In this document: piece after piece, positions 42,215-50,622 of the stretch | Position numbering within the stretch: position 1 is the first letter of the stretch | Layout of the letters: every line of letters begins with the position of its first letter | Assembly (NCBI GenBank): GCA_003249955.1 | Contig: QKHS01000055.1 | Span: 1-64,000 of the forward strand | Length of the DNA: 64,000 nucleotides | Source: Bacteroidales bacterium | GTDB lineage: Bacteria; Bacteroidota; Bacteroidia; Bacteroidales; ML635J-15 | Direction: 5' to 3' | Made by a program: the position numbers and the translations under genes | Notes under the pieces: model-generated | What the model was told of the DNA's origin: nothing | Database searches by the model: none | Seen by the model: the letters and a program-made list of their open reading frames with translations, nothing else

Positions 42215-43414
42215 ATGAAGAAGTTTATCCTTGGATTATGCGCAATTTCACTGCTAAGTCTGAATATTTTCGCTCAGGACGATGGTGAAAAAAAAGAAGA
42301 AGCTTATGTATTTACAGTAAAGAAACAGATTGATGTAACTCCTGTAAAAGATCAGTACAGGTCAGGAACATGCTGGAGTTTCAGTGGTTTGGGGTTTGTT
42401 GAAGCCGAACTGTTAAGAATGGGAAAACCTGAAGTTGACCTTTCCGAAGCGTTTGTTGTAAGAAATGCTTATGCTGAAAAAGCTGAAAAATACATAAGAA
42501 TGCACGGTAGCATCAATTTTGGCGGTGGCGGAGCATTTCACGATGTTTTCAACGTTATTGCCAGATATGGTATAGTTCCGGAAGAAGCATACAAAGGCCT
42601 AGAATACGGCGAAACCAGCCATGTTCACGGTGAACTTGATGCTGTTCTAAAAGCTTATATTGATGCTGTTAAAGAAAATGAAAACAAAAAACTTTCTACT
42701 GCATGGTTAAAAGGATTTAACGGAATTCTGGATGCATATCTGGGTGAAGTTCCTGCTGAATTTACTTATAATGGTAAAAAATATACTCCAAAATCTTATG
42801 CAGAGGAATTAAGTTTCAATCCTGAAGATTATGTAAATATCACTTCTTATACACATCATCCTTTTTATAGCCAGTTCGTACTCGAAATTCCTGACAACTG
42901 GGCATGGGGTCTCTCCTACAATGTTCCTATGGACGAAATGATGGCAGTAATGGACAATGCTATAAACAACGGATACACTGTTTGCTGGGGTGCTGATGTA
43001 AGCGAAAAAGGATTTAAATGGACAAAAGGTGTAGCAGTTGTTCCGGCTGAAGACAGACCCGACCTCGATGGTCTTGAAAGAGCAAAATGGGAAAAATTAT
43101 CAGCAAAAGAAAAAGAAAATCTTCTTTACGGATTTGAAAAACCGGTTCCTGAAAAAGAAATTACCCAGGAAATGAGACAACTTGCTTTCGACAACTATCA
43201 GACCACTGATGACCACGGAATGCTTATTAACGGTATTGCAACGGATCAAAACGGAACACAATATTATCTTGTTAAAAACTCATGGAATACAGCTAATATT
43301 TACGATGGTTACTTCTACGCATCTAAAAGCTTTGTCGAATACAAAACCATGAACATTGTTGTTCATAAAGACGCTTTACCAAAAGATTTGAAAAAGAAAC
43401 TCGGAATAAAATAG
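42215..43414 (+). CDS. Exported C1-family cysteine peptidase (bleomycin hydrolase/PepC-like)
   Basis: 399 residues. Signal peptide about 1-20, so unlike cytoplasmic PepC it acts outside the cytoplasm. Catalytic Cys53 in QYRSGTCWSFSG, catalytic His in TTDDHGMLING and Asn in LVKNSWN are all present. The long middle insertion (about 130-260) is typical of the bleomycin hydrolase group, which often forms hexamers and trims peptides as an aminopeptidase. Single-gene unit with promoter at 42177 and terminator at 43437. Confidence 0.93.
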   Translation: MKKFILGLCAISLLSLNIFAQDDGEKKEEAYVFTVKKQIDVTPVKDQYRSGTCWSFSGLGFVEAELLRMGKPEVDLSEAFVVRNAYAEKAEKYIRMHGSINFGGGGAFHDVFNVIARYGIVPEEAYKGLEYGETSHVHGELDAVLKAYIDAVKENENKKLSTAWLKGFNGILDAYLGEVPAEFTYNGKKYTPKSYAEELSFNPEDYVNITSYTHHPFYSQFVLEIPDNWAWGLSYNVPMDEMMAVMDNAINNGYTVCWGADVSEKGFKWTKGVAVVPAEDRPDLDGLERAKWEKLSAKEKENLLYGFEKPVPEKEITQEMRQLAFDNYQTTDDHGMLINGIATDQNGTQYYLVKNSWNTANIYDGYFYASKSFVEYKTMNIVVHKDALPKDLKKKLGIK

Positions 43415-43436
43415 TTTCAAAATCTGATATTATTGA

Positions 43437-43466
43437 AAAAGACTGCTGATGGCAGTCTTTTTTTTA
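43437..43466 (+). terminator. Rho-independent terminator after C1 peptidase gene
   Basis: AAAGACTGC-TGAT-GGCAGTCTTT with a run of eight T residues, 22 nt after the stop. Confidence 0.92.
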
Positions 43467-43523
43467 TATATGATTGTTCATAAATATTTAATATGAATTT
43501 AACCAATACCGGCAATTATTATT

Positions 43524-43531
43524 TAATTTTG
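43524..43531 (+). promoter_or_regulatory. TAATTTTG -7 element
   Basis: Perfect TAnnTTTG match 26 nt before the ATG of the flavodoxin-fold gene. Confidence 0.55.
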
Positions 43532-43557
43532 TAACTCTTACTTAAAAACAGGATGTT

Positions 43558-44145
43558 ATGAAAGCACTTATTATTTATGCAAATTACAAAGAACAGAGTT
43601 TCACAGCCGCAATAAGAGACACTTTGGCTGAGTCATTTCACAACAATGGTCACGAAGTTGTGGTTCGCGACTTGTATGAAATAAAATTTAATCCTGTATT
43701 AAGCAAAAAAGACCTCGAATCAATAGACAACGAGGTTTTCCCTGTTGACATTATGAATGAGCAAAAATTCATTCAATGGGCAGATATGATTTGTTTTGTA
43801 TATCCGGTATGGTGGTCAGGAATGCCTGCAATTCTGAAAGGATACATTGAAAGAGTTCTTGTTATGGGTTATGCTTTTGATTTTGAAGGAGACGAAGCTA
43901 TTCCGAAATTAAAAAACAAAAAAATCGCAATATTCAACACAACAGGCTCAAAGAACGTATATAAAGACGAGTCAGGACTTCAGGCATTAAACAAAATTAC
44001 CCATGATTGTATTTTTGGATTCTGCGGAATGCAAACCGTTGAACATAAATACTTTACAGCAATTTCAAAAGCGAGCACTGAAGAAAAAAATGCTATTTTT
44101 GATGAAGTCCGGGATATTGCAACAAAATTGCTGGGAAAAGCATAA
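43558..44145 (+). CDS. NAD(P)H dehydrogenase (quinone), flavodoxin-like fold
   Basis: 195 residues. KALIIYANYKEQSFTAAI is the FMN phosphate loop, FVYPVWWSGMPAILKGYIERV the flavin/substrate motif of the YwrO/MdaB/KefF group, and KKIAIFNTTGS the next loop. Two-electron reduction of quinones or similar electrophiles in the cytoplasm. Own promoter at 43524; the next gene is 111 nt away. Confidence 0.93.
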   Translation: MKALIIYANYKEQSFTAAIRDTLAESFHNNGHEVVVRDLYEIKFNPVLSKKDLESIDNEVFPVDIMNEQKFIQWADMICFVYPVWWSGMPAILKGYIERVLVMGYAFDFEGDEAIPKLKNKKIAIFNTTGSKNVYKDESGLQALNKITHDCIFGFCGMQTVEHKYFTAISKASTEEKNAIFDEVRDIATKLLGKA

Positions 44146-44256
44146 CAGTCTTATCTCACTTTAACCCGCTTCTGCTTTTTAAATTAAACATCAACATGTT
44201 AATAAATTCAAAGTTGTATTATCACAAAATGCAGCTTTTATTGCGAATTTTGAATC

Positions 44257-44568
44257 ATGAAAGAAAAAACAAATGCATTAGGAAAAGTAATACTTGTAAT
44301 TATTCGTTACAAGTACCTTGTTGTAATATGTTTTTTTGCAATATGGATTACCTTTCTGGATTCCTACAACCTTATTGACCGCTTTAAAAACATGCAAAAA
44401 CTTAATGCACTTAACAAAGAAGTCGAATTCTTTAAACATGAGATTAAAGTTTACAACACCCAGTACAAAGAATTATTCTCGGACAAAAATGATCTCGAAA
44501 AATTTGCAAGGGAACAATATCTTATGAAAGAAGAGAACGAAGATATTTTTATTATTATCTCCGATTAG
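44257..44568 (+). CDS. FtsB/DivIC-like septum formation initiator
   Basis: 103 residues. One membrane helix (about 19-38, LVVICFFAIWITFL) followed by a periplasmic coiled coil (about 48-80) and the conserved end LEKFAREQYLMKEENEDIFII. Family proteins form a complex with FtsL and FtsQ at the division site. Its stop overlaps the convergent YqgE gene by 4 nt. Confidence 0.9.
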   Translation: MKEKTNALGKVILVIIRYKYLVVICFFAIWITFLDSYNLIDRFKNMQKLNALNKEVEFFKHEIKVYNTQYKELFSDKNDLEKFAREQYLMKEENEDIFIIISD

Positions 44569-45149
44569 TTTAATTCAGGGTCAACCGGAAAATTCTTCCA
44601 TATCTCATAGCGTTTATCCACCAGATCCAGTGATCTTCTCCACATATCAGAATCTGAGCTAAAAATAAATTCATCCGCAGAAGAAGCTACCAGCCAAGAA
44701 TTGAAAACAATTTCGTCATTTAACTGACCGGGAGCCCAGCCTGAATTCCCTAAAAAGAATTTGATATTATTTTCATTTGCATACCCGCTGTTTACAAGTT
44801 CTCTGATATCATCAAAATCGCCCCCTATGTACAAATCGCCACCGATGTTAACAGAACCTGAAATAAAATCAAATGTATGAATGCAGAACAACACATCCTG
44901 AGCTACAGGACCACCGTAATACAAAGGGATTTTATCATTTACGATTCCATCCATAACATCACTTAGTTTTTTGCCGGATTTAAGGTTAAGAATAAGCCCT
45001 GTAAATGAATCTTTCAGTTCTTCCACAATAAGTACAACGCTTCTGCCAAAATATTCGTCATTAAGCAGTGGTTCGGAAATAAGCAGCTTTCCCTCCGATG
45101 GTTTTACATCATTTGAGATAATGCGTAATATGTCCAAATCATACATCAT
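44565..45149 (-). CDS. YqgE/AlgH family protein
   Basis: 194 residues, about the family length. GKLLISEPLLNDEYFGRSVVL, FTGLILNLKSGKKLSDVM, PLYYGGPVAQDVLFCIH and FFLGNSGWAPGQLNDEI are the family blocks. Molecular function unresolved despite structures. Cytoplasmic. Start ATG 45149 (ATG 45146 is an alternative). Confidence 0.94.
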   Translation of the reverse strand: MMYDLDILRIISNDVKPSEGKLLISEPLLNDEYFGRSVVLIVEELKDSFTGLILNLKSGKKLSDVMDGIVNDKIPLYYGGPVAQDVLFCIHTFDFISGSVNIGGDLYIGGDFDDIRELVNSGYANENNIKFFLGNSGWAPGQLNDEIVFNSWLVASSADEFIFSSDSDMWRRSLDLVDKRYEIWKNFPVDPELN

Positions 45150-45299
45150 GGAACAAATTTACTGAAAATAATAATGCAAATAAAAACCATAATAATATTT
45201 TTTCGTGTTTTTGATATCATTTTTATGCGATTTGACCATTTTCCATGTCATTCTTATCTAAAAGTTGTAAAATCTATTATTTTTTTTATAAAAATAATA

Positions 45300-45410
45300 T
45301 TTACTTTGCATCGAAAATCAAATTCAAGTTTGATTTATCTTTTCTCTTTTTCATGGTTGATTGGGGTTAGTACAAAGAACCGGAGCACCAAACTCCGGTT
45401 CTTTTCTTTT
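45300..45410 (+). ncRNA. Structured small RNA, tandem copy 1
   Basis: Candidate promoter TTACTTTGCA (45301-45310) is followed by hairpin 1, AAATCAAA/TTTGATTT (45315-45336), then the conserved linker (45340-45372, reading TTTTCTCTTTTTCATGG then TTGATTGGGGTTAGTA), then hairpin 2, a 12-bp stem AAAGAACCGGAG/CTCCGGTTCTTT (45374-45404) with a T-rich tail. Predicted transcript about 95 nt. Copies 2 and 3 keep the linker but have different stem sequences. No protein frame fits all three. Confidence 0.8.
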
Positions 45411-45538
45411 ACATAATATTCACAGGTAAAAATAATTATTACCCATATGGCACATTATTTTTTTACCGTTAACTTTTCTTTAAGAATTTAACATGTGCTT
45501 TATGACAATAATCAACAATATCTTTAAATAAGTTGCGT

Positions 45539-45650
45539 TATCTTTGCAGTAACAAACATCAGAGTAAAATCTGATAATGTTTTCTCTTTTTCATGGTTGA
45601 TTGGGGTTAGTATTGAGCCTGAGTTTCCAAAAACTCAGGCTCTTTCATTT
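45539..45650 (+). ncRNA. Structured small RNA, tandem copy 2
   Basis: A perfect -7 element TATCTTTG at 45539-45546, hairpin 1 ATCAGA/TCTGAT (45558-45575), the same linker (45580-45612, identical to copy 1), then a perfect 12-bp stem GAGCCTGAGTTT/AAACTCAGGCTC (45615-45642) with tail TTTCATTTT. Predicted transcript about 95-100 nt starting near 45553. The distance from CTTTGCA to the linker is 31 nt (29 in copy 1). Confidence 0.82.
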
Positions 45651-45787
45651 TATATAATACAAAAACATGCTTTATCCAAAAACACAACACAATGTATCAT
45701 TTTTAAAACATTTGCACACATTTTACAACTTGTTATTATAAATTATAAAAAAGTCGTGCAACAAAACACCCCTAACCGGAGTTTTAT

Positions 45788-45880
45788 AAGCAAAGTAATA
45801 AGTATCATTACTTTCTCTTTTTCATGGTTGATTAGGGTTAATACAAGAACCCGGGCCCCAAACCCGGGTTCTTTATTTTA
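45788..45880 (+). ncRNA. Structured small RNA, tandem copy 3
   Basis: Hairpin 1 AAAGTAAT/ATTACTTT (45792-45814), linker with two G-to-A changes (45812-45843, GATTAGGGTTAATA), then hairpin 2 GAACCCGGG/CCCGGGTTC (45847-45871) and tail TTTATTTTATT. No promoter is recognisable at the position used in copies 1 and 2, so this copy may be silent or driven from elsewhere. Confidence 0.75.
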
Positions 45881-45910
45881 TTAGGTAGTGTTAAAAAAGA
45901 GGGTATTTAA

Positions 45911-46297
45911 GGATCAAGCAAAATTTCTGGGGGTTTACAAAAAACATGAAGTAAAAATATTTGCATTTAGAAAAAACAAGAAAATATTATTATCATTTTC
46001 TTTTGTCATTGCCACAAAAGAAACAAAAAGGCTAGGGAAAACAAAGCTTCACCCCACCTCAATCAAAACAACAGAATTGTATGACAACCGGGTCTAAAAC
46101 AAAGTTCCATCACACTTTCCCTTGCAACTTTGTTTTAGAGAATGACATAACAATGTCAGCTTGCCACAATTCTAGTTGTTTTGATTTTCACCTCCGGAGC
46201 TGGCCCGCAGTTTTCCCTCGGCCTGCCCGCATCGCTCTCATGAACATTTGTAGCTATGATTTTTTTTGACGCAGCCCCCAGAAATTTTGCTTGATCT
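45911..46297. mobile_element. MITE-like element with 22-bp inverted repeats and 8-bp target duplication
   Basis: Ends at 45912-45933 and 46275-46296 are perfect inverted repeats (GATCAAGCAAAATTTC then TGGGGG). GTATTTAA flanks both sides directly (45903-45910 and 46298-46305). Inside are further inverted arms: AATCAAAACAAC and AATTGT near 46062-46081 against 46165-46186, and TCTAAAACAAAGTT against AACTTTGTTTTAGA. No transposase gene. The right end matches the decayed copy at 301-545 in inverse orientation. Short open frames in it are not genes. Confidence 0.82.
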
Positions 46298-46372
46298 GTA
46301 TTTAAACAATAAAAATCTAAAAAATTTCCTTTCAGACAGCACAATTGCATTTATATCATAACAGGAATTTAA

Positions 46373-46924
46373 TTATACCCTATAAAAAACACACAGCAAA
46401 AAACAGATTAAATAAACCGGGCTCATTACAATTACAAATATCAGGTCTGTCGCAGAACTTTCTTCATTCTTAAACAGTGCTCCTTGACGGATAAAATACG
46501 GATTTATATTTTTATGATCTTCTTTCCTTGAATTCCGTTGGAAAAAGAAAACAGGCAACATAATCAGCAACGGAAAAAGAAATACTCTGAAAACAAACCT
46601 GTCCGAAACCGGATAGCCGGGAGAAACAAAAATAAAGAGATAATAACAAAATGTTATTACACCTATGTTTATAAAATAATTCCTGTAAATATTTTCCGAA
46701 TCCTGAATTGACAACCAAATACTGTAAATCCCTGATACTATCAGAAATAAAAATCCTGTTTGCTCATATTTAGCATTAAATGAAAGAATCAGAAATATTA
46801 TAGTGGCAAGCAAAAGGAACAAATTATGAGTAAAAACAGACCTTATAAACCAATTCTTCTTACCCTTAATATTCTCATACTCTGCAAACCGCTTATAAGC
46901 TTCTCTGAAATTAAAATTCTCCAT
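46373..46924 (-). CDS. Membrane protein of unknown function
   Basis: 183 residues with four to five membrane helices (about 32-50, 55-72, 83-102, 110-128, 160-180). Starts with an amphipathic helix FNFREAYKRFAEYENIKGKK. No recognised domain or motif. Lies 15 nt past the S9 peptidase gene in reading direction and may be read with it. Confidence 0.65.
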   Translation of the reverse strand: MENFNFREAYKRFAEYENIKGKKNWFIRSVFTHNLFLLLATIIFLILSFNAKYEQTGFLFLIVSGIYSIWLSIQDSENIYRNYFINIGVITFCYYLFIFVSPGYPVSDRFVFRVFLFPLLIMLPVFFFQRNSRKEDHKNINPYFIRQGALFKNEESSATDLIFVIVMSPVYLICFLLCVFYRV

Positions 46925-46939
46925 TAAAACAACTATATA

Positions 46940-49735
46940 TTATTTCAGTCCCTTCCATACTGCCGGCACTCCGGTCTCCAACCACTCCGGACAATCTCCG
47001 TCTTTCAGATAATAATCAAAAAACTGCATCATCCTTACACTTAAATCCATGCAATTGGCACGATTCTTAAGATTATGCTCTTCACCGTTATATGTAAGCA
47101 TCCAGCAAGGCTTGTTTAATCTTTTCATTGCTGCAAACAACTCTATTCCCTGTGTCCACGGCACAGCTCCGTCTCCGTCATTATGCATAATCAAAAGCGG
47201 AGTATTTATTTTATCGGCAAAAAACACCGGTGAATTTTCAATAAATGATGGTAAGTCCTCCCACAATGTTGCTCCTATCCTGCTCTGGCCTTCTTCATAC
47301 TGCATCATTCTGCTGTTACCGCTTTCCCATCTTATTCCACCGTAAGCACTTGTCATATTACTTACCGGAGCACCTGCCATTGCACATGCATACAAATCCG
47401 TTTGAGTAACGAGATAAGCGACCTGATATCCTCCCCAACTCTGTCCCTGCAAACCTATTTTATCCTTGTCCACAAAACCTTTTTCAATTAAAGAATATGT
47501 CCCGCTCACAATCGCATCATAAGCATCACGCCCCGGAGTACCGGTTTTGTACTTAATATCGGGGATAAAAATTATATACCCGTTGCTGGTATATAACGGG
47601 AAATTTATTACAGATCTGCTTGGACGTGGTGTATAATGTCCATAAAGATAGTCAGAATATTTCTCGTAAAAATAAACGATCACAGGATACTTTTTTGAAG
47701 GATCAAAATTTTCAGGCTTGTAAAGCAATCCGCTAAGGCTATCTCCGCTAAAAGATGTCCACGAATACATTTCTGCTGTTCCCCACAGGTAATCATTAAT
47801 TTGAGGATTTGCACTGCTTATTTTCTCTGCATTTTCCCAGTTCTGATTATCTTTAACCACGTATATGTCCGGAAAAGTATTGTAATCAGACAGAGCATAG
47901 CTGTAAACCTCTGATTTTTTTGCTTTTGTAATATCAGAAACTTTTGTTTCTGCATTAATTACAGACGTTAATTCTCCTGTTTTGAGATCAAGACTGTAAA
48001 CGGAACTTTGCTTGGTTGTTTCATTAAAACCTGTAACCAGTACCATTTCATTGTCGTCAATATATTCTTTTTCGGAATCTGTTCTTAAAAACCTTAAGAC
48101 AATGTTATTTTCTCTTCCGAATCCGCCTGTAAGATTTTTCACTTCCCCATCTTTTCCAGAGTTACACAACCACAAATCAAATCTGTCATACAAAATAACT
48201 GCCCTGTCGTTTTTAAGCCATCCGGCAATACCATAAGAGGAAGGTAATTCCGGTAATTCAGACTCTTCATTATAAAAATTAACGCCTGTATTTTCTGTAA
48301 GAGAATAAGAAATTTTACGACGCAAATCATACATATACCATGTAGAATCCTTTTTGTCATAAATTACAGCAAACTTTCCTTCCGGAGCTAAAGAAACAGA
48401 TCCGTCAAAAGCCACTGCAAACTTGTCTTTTTCGCCTGATTGAACATCGACAAACCAATAGTCGCGAAAGCTTGCTGTTTTCCACTGAACAAGATACTGA
48501 TAAGGATAATTGCTGTAACCTAAAGCCACGTCACAATTTGCTTTTTTGCTGAGTGAAACATCGTCCATACTACTGTCAGCAACCTGTACAGCATTCTGCT
48601 TATCAAAATTATAAGTACACAAATATGATTTTTTTCTGTCTTTATCCAGATTTTTAAGTTGCTCAGACTGCAAACGTGAATCTTTCCAGCTCCAGATATC
48701 AAGTTTTACAACCTCATCATCAGGAAGAGAATCTGTTTTTCTTTCCGGGAAAACCGGTGTAGTTCCAAAATACATTTTTCTTCCGTCTTCTGAAAAACGC
48801 AAACTGTAGTTTTCTGAGATTTTCCAGCCGGCAGGAATATTTTTAACCATATCGGCAGTAATCTCTGATTTACTATACTTTTCCGACCCTCCCGGGATTA
48901 TTATAAATGACTTTATTTTTGCAGTATCTGCCGAATAATAGAAAGCAAATCTTTGTCCGTATTTATCTGCACTTAATCCCTGAGCATAACCGTTCTGAAA
49001 CAACACCTGACGTTTCTGCATTGTAGCTGCATCAACAATATAAACGGCAACTGAATCAATGCTATCCTTAAATTCGCTTTTAAAAATCAGCAAACTCCCG
49101 TTATCCGACATTGTATAGTCTGTAACATTTTCAAATTCAGCTTTTACATTATTTTGCAGATTCCAGAATACCAATTTGCTTCCCTCCTGTTTTTTCAATG
49201 GCTTAACGCTATCCGCAGATTGAACAGAATCCTGAGTAATACTATCTTTTGATTCTTCCTGTTTTTTCTCCTCCTCCTTCTCGTAAAGAAATGCAAGCAT
49301 CTGCGACTCTTCATTTGCAAGCTTATATGATTTCACCCTTGCTGCAATATACAGGCTGTCATTTTTTACAGAATACACAAACAGGCTATCCTTTGGAAAA
49401 GTATCTTCTTTTTTCTTTTTTATTTTTAAATTGCGTATAGTATCAGCCTGAGGACAAACCTTAAAAACCAGATAATCTGAATTTTCAGAAAACTGCTGGG
49501 TATTTCCGCGGGAAAAAGATCTGAGCATTTTTCCTGTACTATTGTCGGTCACTATTAATTTACCATCCCCTTTCTGTGGATTTTGCTGATAAACGGAAAA
49601 TCTGCCGTCATTGCAGAATCTGAACTCTTTTAGCTCATTCCACGAGTCATAAACGCTGTGATTTAAAGGTTTTTTCTGGGCAAATACCACCAAACTAAAA
49701 AAAAGAATAATTACAATAATTCCGGTTTTTTTCAT
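46940..49735 (-). CDS. Exported S9-family serine peptidase (prolyl oligopeptidase type)
   Basis: 931 residues. Signal peptide about 1-20 (IIVIILFFSLVVFAQ). Residues about 25-640 form a beta-propeller. A lysine/glutamate-rich insertion near 150-180 is low complexity. The hydrolase domain covers about 660-925: catalytic Ser in GLQGQSWGGYQVAYL, Asp in MHNDGDGAVPW and His in NGEEHNL, with the oxyanion region VIVYFYEKYSDYLY. Cleaves peptides, probably in the periplasm, feeding amino-acid uptake. Start ATG 49735. Confidence 0.93.
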   Translation of the reverse strand: MKKTGIIVIILFFSLVVFAQKKPLNHSVYDSWNELKEFRFCNDGRFSVYQQNPQKGDGKLIVTDNSTGKMLRSFSRGNTQQFSENSDYLVFKVCPQADTIRNLKIKKKKEDTFPKDSLFVYSVKNDSLYIAARVKSYKLANEESQMLAFLYEKEEEKKQEESKDSITQDSVQSADSVKPLKKQEGSKLVFWNLQNNVKAEFENVTDYTMSDNGSLLIFKSEFKDSIDSVAVYIVDAATMQKRQVLFQNGYAQGLSADKYGQRFAFYYSADTAKIKSFIIIPGGSEKYSKSEITADMVKNIPAGWKISENYSLRFSEDGRKMYFGTTPVFPERKTDSLPDDEVVKLDIWSWKDSRLQSEQLKNLDKDRKKSYLCTYNFDKQNAVQVADSSMDDVSLSKKANCDVALGYSNYPYQYLVQWKTASFRDYWFVDVQSGEKDKFAVAFDGSVSLAPEGKFAVIYDKKDSTWYMYDLRRKISYSLTENTGVNFYNEESELPELPSSYGIAGWLKNDRAVILYDRFDLWLCNSGKDGEVKNLTGGFGRENNIVLRFLRTDSEKEYIDDNEMVLVTGFNETTKQSSVYSLDLKTGELTSVINAETKVSDITKAKKSEVYSYALSDYNTFPDIYVVKDNQNWENAEKISSANPQINDYLWGTAEMYSWTSFSGDSLSGLLYKPENFDPSKKYPVIVYFYEKYSDYLYGHYTPRPSRSVINFPLYTSNGYIIFIPDIKYKTGTPGRDAYDAIVSGTYSLIEKGFVDKDKIGLQGQSWGGYQVAYLVTQTDLYACAMAGAPVSNMTSAYGGIRWESGNSRMMQYEEGQSRIGATLWEDLPSFIENSPVFFADKINTPLLIMHNDGDGAVPWTQGIELFAAMKRLNKPCWMLTYNGEEHNLKNRANCMDLSVRMMQFFDYYLKDGDCPEWLETGVPAVWKGLK

Positions 49736-49847
49736 CTCAACATGTTTTTTTGATTTACAAATAAATTAAAAAAAGACCATATCCGAAAATGTAATGTAAT
49801 AATATTAGTGTATTTATCGTTAAAATTCCGTTCAGTAAAAATTTTTG

Positions 49848-49855
49848 TATATTTG
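49848..49855 (+). promoter_or_regulatory. TATATTTG -7 element
   Basis: Perfect TAnnTTTG match 33 nt before the DUF4919 gene start. Confidence 0.55.
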
Positions 49856-49887
49856 AGAAATATGCATCTAAAACAAATAAAACAGAC

Positions 49888-50574
49888 ATGAAATTCATAA
49901 AATACATTATTCCAGTTATTTTATTATTTTCCTCAACAACTATTTATGCGCAGAAAATATCAAAAATTGATTTTGATAAAATAAAGTCTCTAACACAGGA
50001 TAGCCTGTCATTTCAGTATTATCCCGTTTTACTTGACCGGTTCCAAAGTTTTGACACCACATTAAATTTCGAAGATTACAACATGATTTATTACGGGAAC
50101 GTATTTACAGAAATGTATAACCCTTATGGCAAAAGCGAATCAGAAGAAACATTTATTGATTTGTACAAAAAAGAAAAGTATGACGAAGCAATTCCATACG
50201 GCCTGTCATCATTAAAAGAAAATCCTGTTAATCTGAACGTGCTTTTTAAGTTACTGGTAATTTATCATTACAAAAACGATATGGAAAAAGCTAATGCCTA
50301 TGCAACGCTTTATTACAATTTACTCGGGGTAATTTATCTTAGCGGCGACGGAAAGAGTCCTGAGACAGCAATGGTTGTAATTAATGTGTCGGATGAATAT
50401 GAAATTATGGCAGAGTTGCAATTAAAGAATACTTCTCAGGCATTGGTCGGGGACTGTGATTTAATGACTTTTGACACCAAGACTCAAAAAGTGGAAAAAG
50501 GACAGAAAAAGATTAAAAAACTTTACTTTAATGTCAGTAAACCTCTGGATTACCTGGACGGATTATTTAAATAA
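49888..50574 (+). CDS. DUF4919 family secreted protein
   Basis: 228 residues. Signal peptide about 1-22 (LLFSSTTIYAQ). FDKIKSLTQDSLSFQYYPVL and DYNMIYYGNVF are typical of DUF4919. Two TPR-like helix pairs (about 95-150) are followed by a beta C-terminus that includes YLSGDGKSPETAMVVINVSDEY. Function unknown; a periplasmic location is inferred. Followed 48 nt later by another exported TPR protein. Confidence 0.85.
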   Translation: MKFIKYIIPVILLFSSTTIYAQKISKIDFDKIKSLTQDSLSFQYYPVLLDRFQSFDTTLNFEDYNMIYYGNVFTEMYNPYGKSESEETFIDLYKKEKYDEAIPYGLSSLKENPVNLNVLFKLLVIYHYKNDMEKANAYATLYYNLLGVIYLSGDGKSPETAMVVINVSDEYEIMAELQLKNTSQALVGDCDLMTFDTKTQKVEKGQKKIKKLYFNVSKPLDYLDGLFK

Positions 50575-50622
50575 ATGCTGTTCTTAAAACAGATTATAAC
50601 TTACGAATAAAAGTTTGATACT

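Noticed and set aside
45353-45600. Tiny peptide frames in the sRNA copies (MVDWG on plus, MKKRK on minus)
   Set aside because: The plus frame has a stop at codon 4 in copy 3. The minus frames differ in length and sequence after codon 5, and the terminator tails and promoters point to the plus strand without translation.
45340-45880. Array of plain terminators
   Set aside because: Simple terminators would not keep a 33-nt linker and an additional upstream hairpin in all three copies, and there are no genes between them to terminate.
46081-46269. 62-residue plus-strand open frame
   Set aside because: It lies entirely inside the MITE-like element and ends in one of its conserved blocks; no start signal and no family resemblance.
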